A stretch of DNA of 60,106 nt from Candidatus Kaelpia aquatica. Lineage in GTDB: Bacteria > Omnitrophota > Gorgyraeia > Kaelpiales > Kaelpiaceae. The stretch lies in NCBI GenBank assembly GCA_030765335.1, contig JAVCCU010000026.1, positions 1 through 60,106 of the forward strand, given 5' to 3'. Below are positions 6,808-14,437 of this stretch, piece after piece. Made by a program: the position numbers and the translations under genes. Within the stretch, counting starts at the first letter, position 1, and each line of letters begins with the position of its first letter. The notes under the pieces were generated by a model, which did not search any database, was not told where the DNA came from, and worked only from the letters and a program-made list of their open reading frames with translations.

Positions 6808-7452
6808 ATGAAATATATTACCGTGATTGATTACAACATGGGTAACTTACACAGCGTATCCAAAGCTTTAGAGAGAGTTTCTGAATCTCGGGGGGTTGGA
6901 ATTAAGGTAAGCAATGATAGAGAGGTTATATCTAGAGCTTCTGGCATTGTCTTTCCAGGCGTAGGTGCTTTTGGAAAGGGGATGGAAAATATCAAGAAGT
7001 TTGATTTGATAGATATTTTAAAAGGGAGGATTAAAGAAGGAATACCTTTTCTTGGAATATGCTTAGGACTTCAGTTGTTATTTACAGAGAGCGAGGAACA
7101 CGGAAGCTTCAAGGGGCTTGATATTTTATCTGGGAAGGTTATGGGATTCTCTAGAGGAGTTAAGACCCCTCATATGGGATGGAATGATGTTAGCTATACA
7201 GGTAAGAAGCCAGATAAAGATTTTAGGTTATTTAAAAATATTTCAGATAGAGATTATTTCTATTTTGTTCATTCTTTTTTTGTTTTGCCTGATAATAAGG
7301 ATATTATTATTGCAGAAGTTGATTATGGAAAGAGTATTGCTGCAGCTGTAAATAAAGATAATATTTATGGTGTTCAGTTTCATCCTGAGAAAAGTGGAGA
7401 TTCTGGATTGGTTATATTTTCAAATTTTGTTGAAATAGTTAAAGGAGATTAA
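6808..7452 (+). CDS. hisH: Imidazole glycerol phosphate synthase, glutaminase subunit HisH
   Basis: HisH hydrolyses glutamine and passes ammonia to HisF for ring closure in histidine synthesis. The 214 residues match the family length. The class I amidotransferase triad is visible: Cys85 in GICLGLQ, and His192 and Glu194 in QFHPEKSG. The N-terminus [10 protein letters not shown] and the PGVGAF oxyanion region are typical. It is followed one base later by hisF, so the two subunits are made from one message. The other his genes of the window (hisD, B, A, I) are 39 kb away on the same strand. Confidence 0.95.
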   Translation: MKYITVIDYNMGNLHSVSKALERVSESRGVGIKVSNDREVISRASGIVFPGVGAFGKGMENIKKFDLIDILKGRIKEGIPFLGICLGLQLLFTESEEHGSFKGLDILSGKVMGFSRGVKTPHMGWNDVSYTGKKPDKDFRLFKNISDRDYFYFVHSFFVLPDNKDIIIAEVDYGKSIAAAVNKDNIYGVQFHPEKSGDSGLVIFSNFVEIVKGD

Positions 7453-7453
7453 A

Positions 7454-8215
7454 ATGCTGACTAAAAGAATAATACCCTGTCTTGATGTTAAAGGTGGGCG
7501 GGTTGTTAAAGGCATAAACTTTGTTAATTTAAAAGATGCTGGAGACCCAGTAGAGCAGGCCAAGGTTTATAACGCTCAAGGTGCGGATGAGCTAGTATTT
7601 CTTGATATTGCTGCCTCTTTTGAAGATAGAGGCCCTATGCTTGAAATCATAACAAAAACAGCTGAGCAGGTCTTTATCCCTTTAACAGTTGGAGGTGGGG
7701 TGAGGAGTATTGATGATATTAGAGAACTCCTTAAAGCCGGAGCTGATAAAGTCTCTATTAATACAGCGGCTGTTAAAAGTCCAGGTTTAATTAAGGAGTC
7801 AGCCGTTGAGTTTGGTAGTCAGTGTATAGTCGTGGCTATAGATGCTAAAAAAGAGGAAGAGGGTAGGTGGGAAGTCTATATCACTGGAGGAAGGACATCA
7901 TCTGGTTTAGATGCTATAGAGTGGGTGAAAGAGATTGAAGAGCTGGGGGCAGGTGAGATTCTTTTAACCAGTATGGATAGAGATGGGACTAAAGATGGAT
8001 ATGACTTAGAGTTAACTAAAAAAGTAGTGGCTGCAGTCAATATTCCTGTAATTGCTTCAGGGGGCGCTGGAGAGCTCGAACATCTTTATCAAGCTTTCAA
8101 TATTACAGACTGCGATGCTGTTCTTGCAGCTTCAATATTTCATTATGGTGAGTGTACAATCAAAGAGGCTAAAGAATATCTCAAAAGGAATGGAATTTCA
8201 ATAAGACCTATTTAG
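7454..8215 (+). CDS. hisF: Imidazole glycerol phosphate synthase, cyclase subunit HisF
   Basis: HisF is a (beta/alpha)8 barrel that uses ammonia from HisH to turn PRFAR into imidazole glycerol phosphate and AICAR. The length of 253 residues is normal. The opening [12 protein letters not shown] carries the first catalytic Asp (about residue 11) and VAIDAKK carries the second (about 130). Both phosphate-binding glycine loops (VGGGVRS and ASGGAGE) are present. The start is an ATG directly after the hisH stop. The 3' end overlaps convergent lpxB by 8 bases. Confidence 0.96.
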   Translation: MLTKRIIPCLDVKGGRVVKGINFVNLKDAGDPVEQAKVYNAQGADELVFLDIAASFEDRGPMLEIITKTAEQVFIPLTVGGGVRSIDDIRELLKAGADKVSINTAAVKSPGLIKESAVEFGSQCIVVAIDAKKEEEGRWEVYITGGRTSSGLDAIEWVKEIEELGAGEILLTSMDRDGTKDGYDLELTKKVVAAVNIPVIASGGAGELEHLYQAFNITDCDAVLAASIFHYGECTIKEAKEYLKRNGISIRPI

Positions 8216-9326
8216 AGATGTAGTCTAATATTGAGCTCGTTGCTCTAGCTACAGCTCCTTTGTCTCCTAGCTTGCCTTTAAAGTCGTTAAGTTTTTCTTT
8301 TAAGCTAGAACAATATTCTTCATCCGACAATATTTTTTCAAGATATTCTGTTAGGTTCTTGTGGTTGAATTTATATTGGATAAGTTCGGGCATTGCCTCT
8401 TCTTTTAATATTAGATTGACCATCCCAACATGCTTTATTTTAATCATTGGTTTAAGGATTAGATAGTTAATCAATGATGTTTTATATATTACAAGGAATG
8501 GGTTGCCTATAATGGCAGCTTCAAGAGTTGCTGTTCCTGAAGCTACTACTCCAACGTGAGAGTGGTACATTGCATTGTAGGCATTATCTGTGATTATCTT
8601 AAAAGAATTAGTGATACTCTGATCTAAATATTTTTTTAAGTGTTCTGGGATTAGTAGTAGAGCGTCTAATTCGTATTTTTTTGAAATTTCGGCCAGAGAT
8701 TTTTTTATTACAGGCATATGTTTTTTAAACTCATTCTCTCTTGAACCCGGCATAAGGAATACCCTTCTTTTGTTTTTATCTAGTTGGTATTTTTCTAAGA
8801 ATGCATCTCCTGTTAATTCAGATTTTATTGTATCTAGAAAAGGGTGGCCTATGAATTCAACTTCAACTCCGAATTTTTTATAAAAATCTCTCTCAAATTC
8901 AAAGAATACAAACATCTTATCGACATATCTTTTTATAATATCTATTCTTTTCTCTCTCCAAGCCCAAAGTTGAGGGCTGATGTAGTATATTGTTTTTATA
9001 TTGAGTTTTTTGACCTCCTTAACAAGCTTGAGGTTAAATCCTGGGTAATCTATGAATATGACAGCCTCTGGTTGTTCCTCTTTGATCTTGGCTAATATCT
9101 CATGGAATAGTTTTTTAAAGAAAGAGATTTTCTTAATAACATCAAAAAAACCGACTATTGCGTTGGATGCCAAATCATAATATATGCATACTCCAGCAGA
9201 GCGCATCTTATCTCCGCCTAATCCATAGAATTGAATCTCAGGGTCTCTATCTTTTATTTCATTGACTAGGAGATTGCCGTGGAAATCCCCTGAAGGCTCA
9301 CCTGCTATAACAAATATTTTCTTCAT
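8208..9326 (-). CDS. lpxB: Lipid-A-disaccharide synthase LpxB
   Basis: LpxB is a GT19 enzyme that condenses UDP-2,3-diacylglucosamine with lipid X on the inner membrane. The 372-residue product has the family N-terminus [10 protein letters not shown], the MPGSREN nucleotide-site motif in the middle and the GTATLEAAI segment near residue 260. It indicates an outer membrane with lipid A. It is the second gene of a two-gene minus-strand unit, one base after the oxidoreductase gene. It ends convergently with hisF, the two overlapping by 8 bases without room for an intergenic terminator. Other lpx genes are not in the window. Confidence 0.95.
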   Translation of the reverse strand: MKKIFVIAGEPSGDFHGNLLVNEIKDRDPEIQFYGLGGDKMRSAGVCIYYDLASNAIVGFFDVIKKISFFKKLFHEILAKIKEEQPEAVIFIDYPGFNLKLVKEVKKLNIKTIYYISPQLWAWREKRIDIIKRYVDKMFVFFEFERDFYKKFGVEVEFIGHPFLDTIKSELTGDAFLEKYQLDKNKRRVFLMPGSRENEFKKHMPVIKKSLAEISKKYELDALLLIPEHLKKYLDQSITNSFKIITDNAYNAMYHSHVGVVASGTATLEAAIIGNPFLVIYKTSLINYLILKPMIKIKHVGMVNLILKEEAMPELIQYKFNHKNLTEYLEKILSDEEYCSSLKEKLNDFKGKLGDKGAVARATSSILDYISK

Positions 9327-9327
9327 A

Positions 9328-10245
9328 TTAGTTGCGGGAGATTATTCGCTCTATTTTTAAAGCTGTCTCTAAGGCTAACCTTGCATCCTCTCCGGATACT
9401 TCTGGTTGAGTCCTGTTTTTGACTGCATCTACAAAGCTTCTGAGTTCAAGTTGTAGAGGCTGCTCTTTTTCTATATCTATATGTTTTTTTTTGATCTCTC
9501 CATTAACCTTACGGTATATGTTAACTTCCTGATTCTGGTAGTCTAAAGATATGTAGCAGTTTTCTTTGAAAATTCTTATTTTGCGTAAGCTATCATCGGA
9601 TACACGGGAAGATGTTATATTGCACACAGTCTTATTTTTAAATGTTATCCTGGCATTTGCTATGTCGGGATGATCAGTTATTACTTTTAATCCTGTTGCT
9701 TCAATTTTCTTTATTCTAGAAGAAACAAACTGAAGGATTATATCAAGATCATGTATCATGAGATCAAGAACAACGCTAACATCTGTCGATCTTTTACTGA
9801 AAGAGCCTATTCTGTGGCATTCAATAAATTTAATTTCACCCGGAATATCCTCTATTGCAGTTAGTGCCTTGTTGAACCTCTCTACATGGCCAACCTGTAA
9901 TATTCGTGAGTTTTTTTTGGCAATTGCGATCAGGCTCTCTGCATCTTTAAGCTTTATCGTAATAGGCTTCTCTACCAGCACATCTACCCCGTTACTTAGA
10001 AACTCTTTTGCTATTGAGTAATGCGTTGAGGTGGGAGTGGCTATACTTACTGCGTCTACTTTAGAGAGCCCATCTCTAAAATCGTCTGAATATTCAGCTT
10101 TTAATTCAGATGCTAGGCTACGTGCTTTTTCTAAATCAATATCTGAAAGAAAACTTACTTCTACATCGGGAATCTGAGAGTAAATCTTACTGTGAAATGT
10201 CCCTAAATGTCCTATGCCTATAACTCCAACTCTTATTTTTTTCAT
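9328..10245 (-). CDS. Gfo/Idh/MocA-family NAD(P)-dependent oxidoreductase
   Basis: This 305-residue protein has a Rossmann N-terminal domain (VIGIGHLGTFH, dinucleotide loop), the family EKPI motif with its Lys near residue 93, and a C-terminal sugar-binding domain with HDLDIIL around residue 165. Such enzymes oxidise or reduce sugars, often as nucleotide sugars. Its tight pairing with lpxB suggests a role in envelope sugar metabolism, for example a UDP-GlcNAc 3-dehydrogenase of the GnnA type. No GnnB-like aminotransferase is adjacent, so that assignment is an inference. The family call is firm; the substrate is unknown. Confidence 0.85.
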   Translation of the reverse strand: MKKIRVGVIGIGHLGTFHSKIYSQIPDVEVSFLSDIDLEKARSLASELKAEYSDDFRDGLSKVDAVSIATPTSTHYSIAKEFLSNGVDVLVEKPITIKLKDAESLIAIAKKNSRILQVGHVERFNKALTAIEDIPGEIKFIECHRIGSFSKRSTDVSVVLDLMIHDLDIILQFVSSRIKKIEATGLKVITDHPDIANARITFKNKTVCNITSSRVSDDSLRKIRIFKENCYISLDYQNQEVNIYRKVNGEIKKKHIDIEKEQPLQLELRSFVDAVKNRTQPEVSGEDARLALETALKIERIISRN

Positions 10246-10351
10246 CTAAAGGATTATAACTAACTTATAAAGAATTGGTCAATCGGTTTATCTTTTTAGC
10301 AATTTTAAATTCTCTTGTATTAGAGCAGGTGGTTATTTTAGAATTATAGAA

Positions 10352-11116
10352 GTGAAAAATATTTATCTTAAAGCCATCATTGCAGCATTTGCTCTTTTTA
10401 TTCTATTTCAATATTTTAATCAACAGATTAATTATCCTAAGGTAGCTTTTGTTGAAGATGTTATTGATGGAGACACCATTCTGCTCTCTAGTGGAAAGAT
10501 GGTAAGACTGCTTGGCCTAAATACCCCGGAGACAAAAATGAACATAAATGGAGAGTGGAGAGAGAAAGAGAGCTTATGGGGTGAGAGAGCCTATCTTTTC
10601 AGTAAGAACAATCTTAAGAACAAGAAGATCAGGATAGAGTATGACAGAGAGAAAAAGGATAGATATGGAAGGTTACTAGGATATGTTTTTTCAGAAGATA
10701 ACTTTATAAATCAGGCTTTATTAAGCGAAGGCTTAGCTGTCATAGATGTAAGGTTCCCCAATTTTAAATATCTAGACCAACTATCCTCGAGCTTTAAAGA
10801 TGCTAAAGAGCGTGGAAAGGGTATCTGGTCTGATTTAAAAATAATAGGGCCTAACGATCTGTCTGAATATGACGGGGAGATAGTTGCTGTTGAAGGGGTG
10901 GTGATTGATGTTTATAATAGTGAGGAGCTTCTGTTCTTTCTTTTGCCTTCTGAGTTTAAATTTGTTATATTCAAAAAGAGTTTGCCTTCTTTAAAAATTG
11001 AAGAAATGGTTGTTTTAAAAGATGAGATTATAAGAGTATCCGGCATGGTTAAAAGATATAAAAGTTCTTATCAGATGGTGATACACCATCCTTACCAATT
11101 GGAGGTTTTAAGATGA
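10352..11116 (+). CDS. Membrane-anchored thermonuclease-like protein
   Basis: The product (254 residues, GTG start) has a hydrophobic N-terminal segment (about residues 6-22) and then a staphylococcal-nuclease fold. DGDTI binds calcium, and VRLLGLNTPE supplies the first catalytic Arg and Glu. DRYGRLLGYV supplies the second Arg, and INQALLSEGLA follows. After about residue 165 an extra segment of roughly 85 residues, rich in beta strand, resembles an OB-type domain (EVEGVVIDVY to MVIHHPYQ). It probably acts outside the cytoplasm on nucleic acid. The stop overlaps the trxB start by 4 bases, so it is coupled to the thioredoxin genes. Confidence 0.85.
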   Translation: MKNIYLKAIIAAFALFILFQYFNQQINYPKVAFVEDVIDGDTILLSSGKMVRLLGLNTPETKMNINGEWREKESLWGERAYLFSKNNLKNKKIRIEYDREKKDRYGRLLGYVFSEDNFINQALLSEGLAVIDVRFPNFKYLDQLSSSFKDAKERGKGIWSDLKIIGPNDLSEYDGEIVAVEGVVIDVYNSEELLFFLLPSEFKFVIFKKSLPSLKIEEMVVLKDEIIRVSGMVKRYKSSYQMVIHHPYQLEVLR

Positions 11117-12039
11117 GAGATGTTGCGGTTGTTGGCTTAGGTCCCAGCGGTATGACAGCGGCTCTCTATCTCACTCGTTCTAAGTTGGATATTCTATGTT
11201 TTGAAAAGACATCTCCTGGCGGGCAGATTGTTATGACTGATAATATAGAGAATTATCCCGGTTTTCCTGAAGGCATATCTGGATATAAGCTAGCCGAACT
11301 TTTTAAAAAGCAGCTTCAGAATTATCCAGTTGAAATAAAGAGCGAAGAAGTTATCTCTATTGAAAAAAAAGATAATCTTATCGTTAAGACCTCTTTTTTT
11401 GACTATGAGGTGTTGAGTGTTATAGTCTCAACGGGAGCGTATCCTAGAAGATTGGGCATCAAAGGAGAGGATGTTTTTATTGGTCGTGGTGTTTCATATT
11501 GTGCTACATGTGATGCTAATTTCTTTAAAGGCAAGAGAGTGGCTGTATTGGGCGGGGGTGACTCTGCTATTGAGGAGGCTATATTTCTTTCCAAGTTTGT
11601 AGAGAAACTATATTTAATACATCGTAGAGATAGGCTGAGAGCTGTGGGTGTACTTCAGGATAAGATTCTAGCTCTTACTAATGTGGAGTTTGTTTTAGAT
11701 AGTGCTATAGAGGAGATAGGTGGTGATTCTAAAGTAAATTTTATTCAGGTAAAGAATTTGAAAACCGCAGATAGTAAGAGGATAGATTTAGACGGTGTTT
11801 TTATTTTTGCCGGTTATACTCCAAATACTCAGTTTTTGAAAGAGTTTTTGCAATTAGATTCAGAAGGTTATATAATTGCTGCAGATAGTTTCAAAACTTC
11901 GATAGAAGGGGTTTTTACTGCAGGTGATGTAAGGAGTAGTTCTCTTAAGCAGGTTATCTCTGCTTCTGGAGAAGGTGCTCATGCGGCGGTTAAAGTTTCG
12001 AAGTATCTAGATAAGATAAAAGGGGTCTCTTATGATTAA
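11113..12039 (+). CDS. trxB: Thioredoxin reductase
   Basis: An FAD flavoenzyme that passes electrons from NADPH to thioredoxin. The 308 residues show the FAD-binding GLGPSGMTAALY at the N-terminus, the redox pair Cys130 and Cys133 in CATCD, the NADPH loop GGGDSAIEEA, and the C-terminal FAD motif TAGDVRSSSLKQV. It lies 21 bases before trxA, so reductase and substrate are co-expressed. The start overlaps the nuclease-like gene by 4 bases. Confidence 0.95.
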   Translation: MRDVAVVGLGPSGMTAALYLTRSKLDILCFEKTSPGGQIVMTDNIENYPGFPEGISGYKLAELFKKQLQNYPVEIKSEEVISIEKKDNLIVKTSFFDYEVLSVIVSTGAYPRRLGIKGEDVFIGRGVSYCATCDANFFKGKRVAVLGGGDSAIEEAIFLSKFVEKLYLIHRRDRLRAVGVLQDKILALTNVEFVLDSAIEEIGGDSKVNFIQVKNLKTADSKRIDLDGVFIFAGYTPNTQFLKEFLQLDSEGYIIAADSFKTSIEGVFTAGDVRSSSLKQVISASGEGAHAAVKVSKYLDKIKGVSYD

Positions 12040-12060
12040 ACATTTTAAAGGAGGGTTAAT

Positions 12061-12375
12061 ATGCAAGAAGTAAATGTAGACAACTTTAAAAGCGAAGTCT
12101 TAGAATCATCTGCTCCTGTTTTGGTCGATTTTTGGGCTCCCTGGTGTGGGCCCTGTAAAATGATCAGTCCCATACTTGAGGAAGTGGCCGTTGGTTTTGA
12201 AGGTAGGGTTAAATTTTCAAAGCTAAATGTTGATGATAATACTCAGATAGCCACTGACTATGGAATTATGAGCATACCGGCGCTAATTCTTTTTAAAGAG
12301 GGAAGGCCGACTGCTCAGATTATAGGTGTTCAATCAAAAGAAGGAATAACTAAATTTCTTGAAACCAATGCTTAA
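12061..12375 (+). CDS. trxA: Thioredoxin
   Basis: A 104-residue cytoplasmic disulfide reductase. The active site is WAPWCGPCK with Cys29 and Cys32, and the cis-Pro loop is MSIPAL. AAAGGAGG lies just ahead of the ATG. It is the last gene of the nuclease-trxB-trxA unit; a weak hairpin follows within the end of the gene. Confidence 0.96.
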   Translation: MQEVNVDNFKSEVLESSAPVLVDFWAPWCGPCKMISPILEEVAVGFEGRVKFSKLNVDDNTQIATDYGIMSIPALILFKEGRPTAQIIGVQSKEGITKFLETNA

Positions 12376-12398
12376 GAAGCACCGCTTAAGAGTTTTTT
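12371..12398 (+). terminator. Weak rho-independent terminator after trxA
   Basis: CTTAAG (12371-12376) and CTTAAG (12385-12390) can pair around an eight-base loop and are followed by six T (12393-12398). The stem is short and AT-rich, so it is weak. The remaining gap up to the mraZ promoter shows no gene. Confidence 0.4.
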
Positions 12399-12607
12399 AA
12401 AAGATAGAAGAGCGTAGTTAAGCTATTTTCTGGAAAGCGGCAGGTGTTTTACTATCTACACGACTTATCTCTGTGTTTTTCTATTGCTTAAAATTATTAT
12501 AAAGAGAGTAAAATATTATTTATTCTATTCTTTCTTTGAATATTTGATTCAGAAACAGTCTCCTCATGAATAGTATTATACTTTCTTTTCCAGCTTTTAA
12601 TTTTCTC

Positions 12608-12636
12608 TTGACAGGGCGCCATGTTGTTTATAGAAT
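12608..12636 (+). promoter_or_regulatory. Promoter of the dcw cluster
   Basis: TTGACA at 12608-12613, a 17-base spacer and TAGAAT at 12631-12636 give a consensus sigma-70 promoter. It ends 8 bases before the first MraZ-type box, so transcription would begin inside the operator region. Confidence 0.75.
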
Positions 12637-12643
12637 ACACTCG

Positions 12644-12667
12644 GTGGTATAAAGTGGAGCAAAGTGG
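12644..12667 (+). promoter_or_regulatory. MraZ-type operator: three GTGG boxes, 10-bp period
   Basis: GTGG occurs at 12644-12647, 12654-12657 and 12664-12667, the last two inside AAAGTGGA. MraZ proteins of other bacteria bind GTGG/TGGG-type direct repeats with a ten-base period upstream of their own gene. The boxes lie between the promoter and the mraZ ATG at 12671 and overlap the ribosome-binding region, as expected for autorepression. Confidence 0.7.
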
Positions 12668-12670
12668 AAT

Positions 12671-13108
12671 ATGTTTTACGGAGAATACGAACACAGTCTG
12701 GATGAAAAGGGCAGAGTGGTCTTACCGGCCAAATTCAGGCAATTAGCCAAGAAGAAGATAATCAAGAAGTTTTACCTTACACGCGGTATGGAGAAATGCC
12801 TTTTTCTTTTCCCCGAGAATGAATGGAGAGGGCAAGAGGATAAGTTTAAAGCTCTTTCTATTATGAAAAAAGACGCTCGAAGTTTTAACAGGATATATTT
12901 CTCCGGAGCAACTGAGGTAATGCCTGATTCTCAAGGCAGATTTTTAATACCATCTTATCTGAAGAATTATTCTGAAATTAAGAGGGAGCTTGTTGTCATA
13001 GGAGTCTCAAGCAGGATAGAGGTATGGGCTAAGTCTAAGTGGGATGAATTTTGTGAAACACAACTTAAGAATTTTGAAGATATAGCCGAAAAGCTTATTG
13101 AGGAATGA
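12671..13108 (+). CDS. mraZ: Transcriptional regulator MraZ
   Basis: MraZ is a ring-forming AbrB-fold DNA-binding protein that regulates the dcw cluster. The 145 residues contain the two characteristic repeats. The first is YGEYEHSLDEKGRVVLPAKF at residues 3-22, and the second, GATEVMPDSQGRFLIPSYL, lies around residues 79-97. The DxxGR signature occurs in both. The gene begins immediately after its presumed operator and overlaps the possible upstream start of rsmH (ATGA), so it is coupled to the cluster it regulates. Confidence 0.95.
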   Translation: MFYGEYEHSLDEKGRVVLPAKFRQLAKKKIIKKFYLTRGMEKCLFLFPENEWRGQEDKFKALSIMKKDARSFNRIYFSGATEVMPDSQGRFLIPSYLKNYSEIKRELVVIGVSSRIEVWAKSKWDEFCETQLKNFEDIAEKLIEE

Positions 13109-13131
13109 ATACTTTATTAAAAGAGGTAATT

Positions 13132-14073
13132 ATGGATGAGAAAAACAGAGCCGAGCATATTCCTGTTATGCTGAATGAATCTATAGATTTTATGAATCTT
13201 AAAGCAGGCGATGTTGTAGTGGATTGTACTGTTGGTATGGGTGGGCATTCAGAGAGAATATTAGAGTGCATATTGCCAGGCGGTAAGCTCATTGCAATAG
13301 ATAGAGACTCTGAAGGCTTGAAGTTGGCTAAAGAGAAGCTTTCTCGATTTAAAGACAGTTTCTATATTTTTAATGACAATTTTACAAATATAAAACAGAT
13401 ACTCCGTTCTCTAAATATAGAGAAGGTGGATGCGGTCTTATTTGACCTAGGAATATCCTCTTACCAGCTTGAAAGCGATAGAGGATTTAGTTTTAAAAGA
13501 GATGCATTTCTAGATATGCGCATGGATACCAGGAGCAAGTTGATAGCTTACGATATAGTCAATTACTATTCCGAAAGAGAGATTTCAAGGATTTTGAAAG
13601 ATTTTGGAGAAGAGAGATATCATCAACGTATTGCGCGCGGGATCGTCTTGGCTAGAAAAGAGAAAGCGATAGAGACAACCAAAGAGCTTTCAGGGGTGAT
13701 CTTAAAAGCAGTGCCGCACTCTTATACAAATAAAAGGATAAGCCCCGCTACGCGAACTTTTCAAGCATTACGTATAGCGGTCAACAGAGAATTGGAGAGC
13801 ATCTTTACAGCAGTTAAGGATGCGATAGATGTTTTGCTTCCAGAGGGAAGGATAGTAGTGATAAGTTTTCATTCCCTAGAGGATAGAATTATAAAACGTA
13901 CTTTTAGGGATTTTCAGAAAGAGGGGCATCTGCAGTCTCTTACTTCTAAGCCGCTGATTCCTTCTCCTCTGGAAGTTGATATTAACCCTAGGTCGAGAAG
14001 CGCTAAATTGCGTGTAGGTAAAAAATGTAAAAATTCAGATCTAAACTTATTTTTGAAAATATTTATGCTATGA
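13132..14073 (+). CDS. rsmH: 16S rRNA m4C1402 methyltransferase RsmH
   Basis: RsmH methylates N4 of C1402 in 16S rRNA using S-adenosylmethionine and is the standard second dcw gene. The SAM motif DCTVGMGGHSE lies near residue 30, followed by DLGISSYQLE and the C-terminal VISFHSLEDRI. I take the ATG at 13132, which has AGAGG a few bases upstream and gives 313 residues. An in-frame ATG at 13105 that overlaps the mraZ stop would add nine residues. The 3' end overlaps the next gene by 4 bases. Confidence 0.95.
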   Translation: MDEKNRAEHIPVMLNESIDFMNLKAGDVVVDCTVGMGGHSERILECILPGGKLIAIDRDSEGLKLAKEKLSRFKDSFYIFNDNFTNIKQILRSLNIEKVDAVLFDLGISSYQLESDRGFSFKRDAFLDMRMDTRSKLIAYDIVNYYSEREISRILKDFGEERYHQRIARGIVLARKEKAIETTKELSGVILKAVPHSYTNKRISPATRTFQALRIAVNRELESIFTAVKDAIDVLLPEGRIVVISFHSLEDRIIKRTFRDFQKEGHLQSLTSKPLIPSPLEVDINPRSRSAKLRVGKKCKNSDLNLFLKIFML

Positions 14074-14420
14074 ACAGGAGTGATGTTTTTTATCTAAAAA
14101 ATATTTTTGGAGTGTTCATCCTGGCTTTAATGAGTTTTTTATATTTAGAACAGAGAATGTCTTTAATCAAAGAGAACTATTGGGAGGCAAGGTTTCAGAG
14201 TACATTAAAAGCAGAGATGGTAGCAAATGAAGAGCTTACATGTAAGATTGCGGGATTAGAGACTCCCTCTATGCTGGAGGAGAAGCTTTTGGTTTCAAAG
14301 CCTGACTTTAGTTTTGCTAAATCGGTAAGGGTGGTTAGAATTCCTTATCAGAGAATAGGTAGAGATGAAGAGGAGTATAATGTAGGCGGTAGAACATCTT
14401 TTGCTAGTGAAATTCCCTAA
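14070..14420 (+). CDS. FtsL/DivIC-like division protein (by position and topology)
   Basis: A 116-residue single-pass membrane protein. It has a short cytoplasmic N-terminus, one membrane span at about residues 11-25 (IFGVFILALMSFLYL), and then a helical segment with a heptad-like pattern. FtsL proteins diverge strongly in sequence, so the call depends on its place between rsmH and ftsI and on the topology. FtsL forms a coiled-coil complex with FtsB and FtsQ at the divisome. Its start overlaps the rsmH stop. Confidence 0.6.
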   Translation: MNRSDVFYLKNIFGVFILALMSFLYLEQRMSLIKENYWEARFQSTLKAEMVANEELTCKIAGLETPSMLEEKLLVSKPDFSFAKSVRVVRIPYQRIGRDEEEYNVGGRTSFASEIP

Positions 14421-14437
14421 AAAATTTTAAGACTAAA

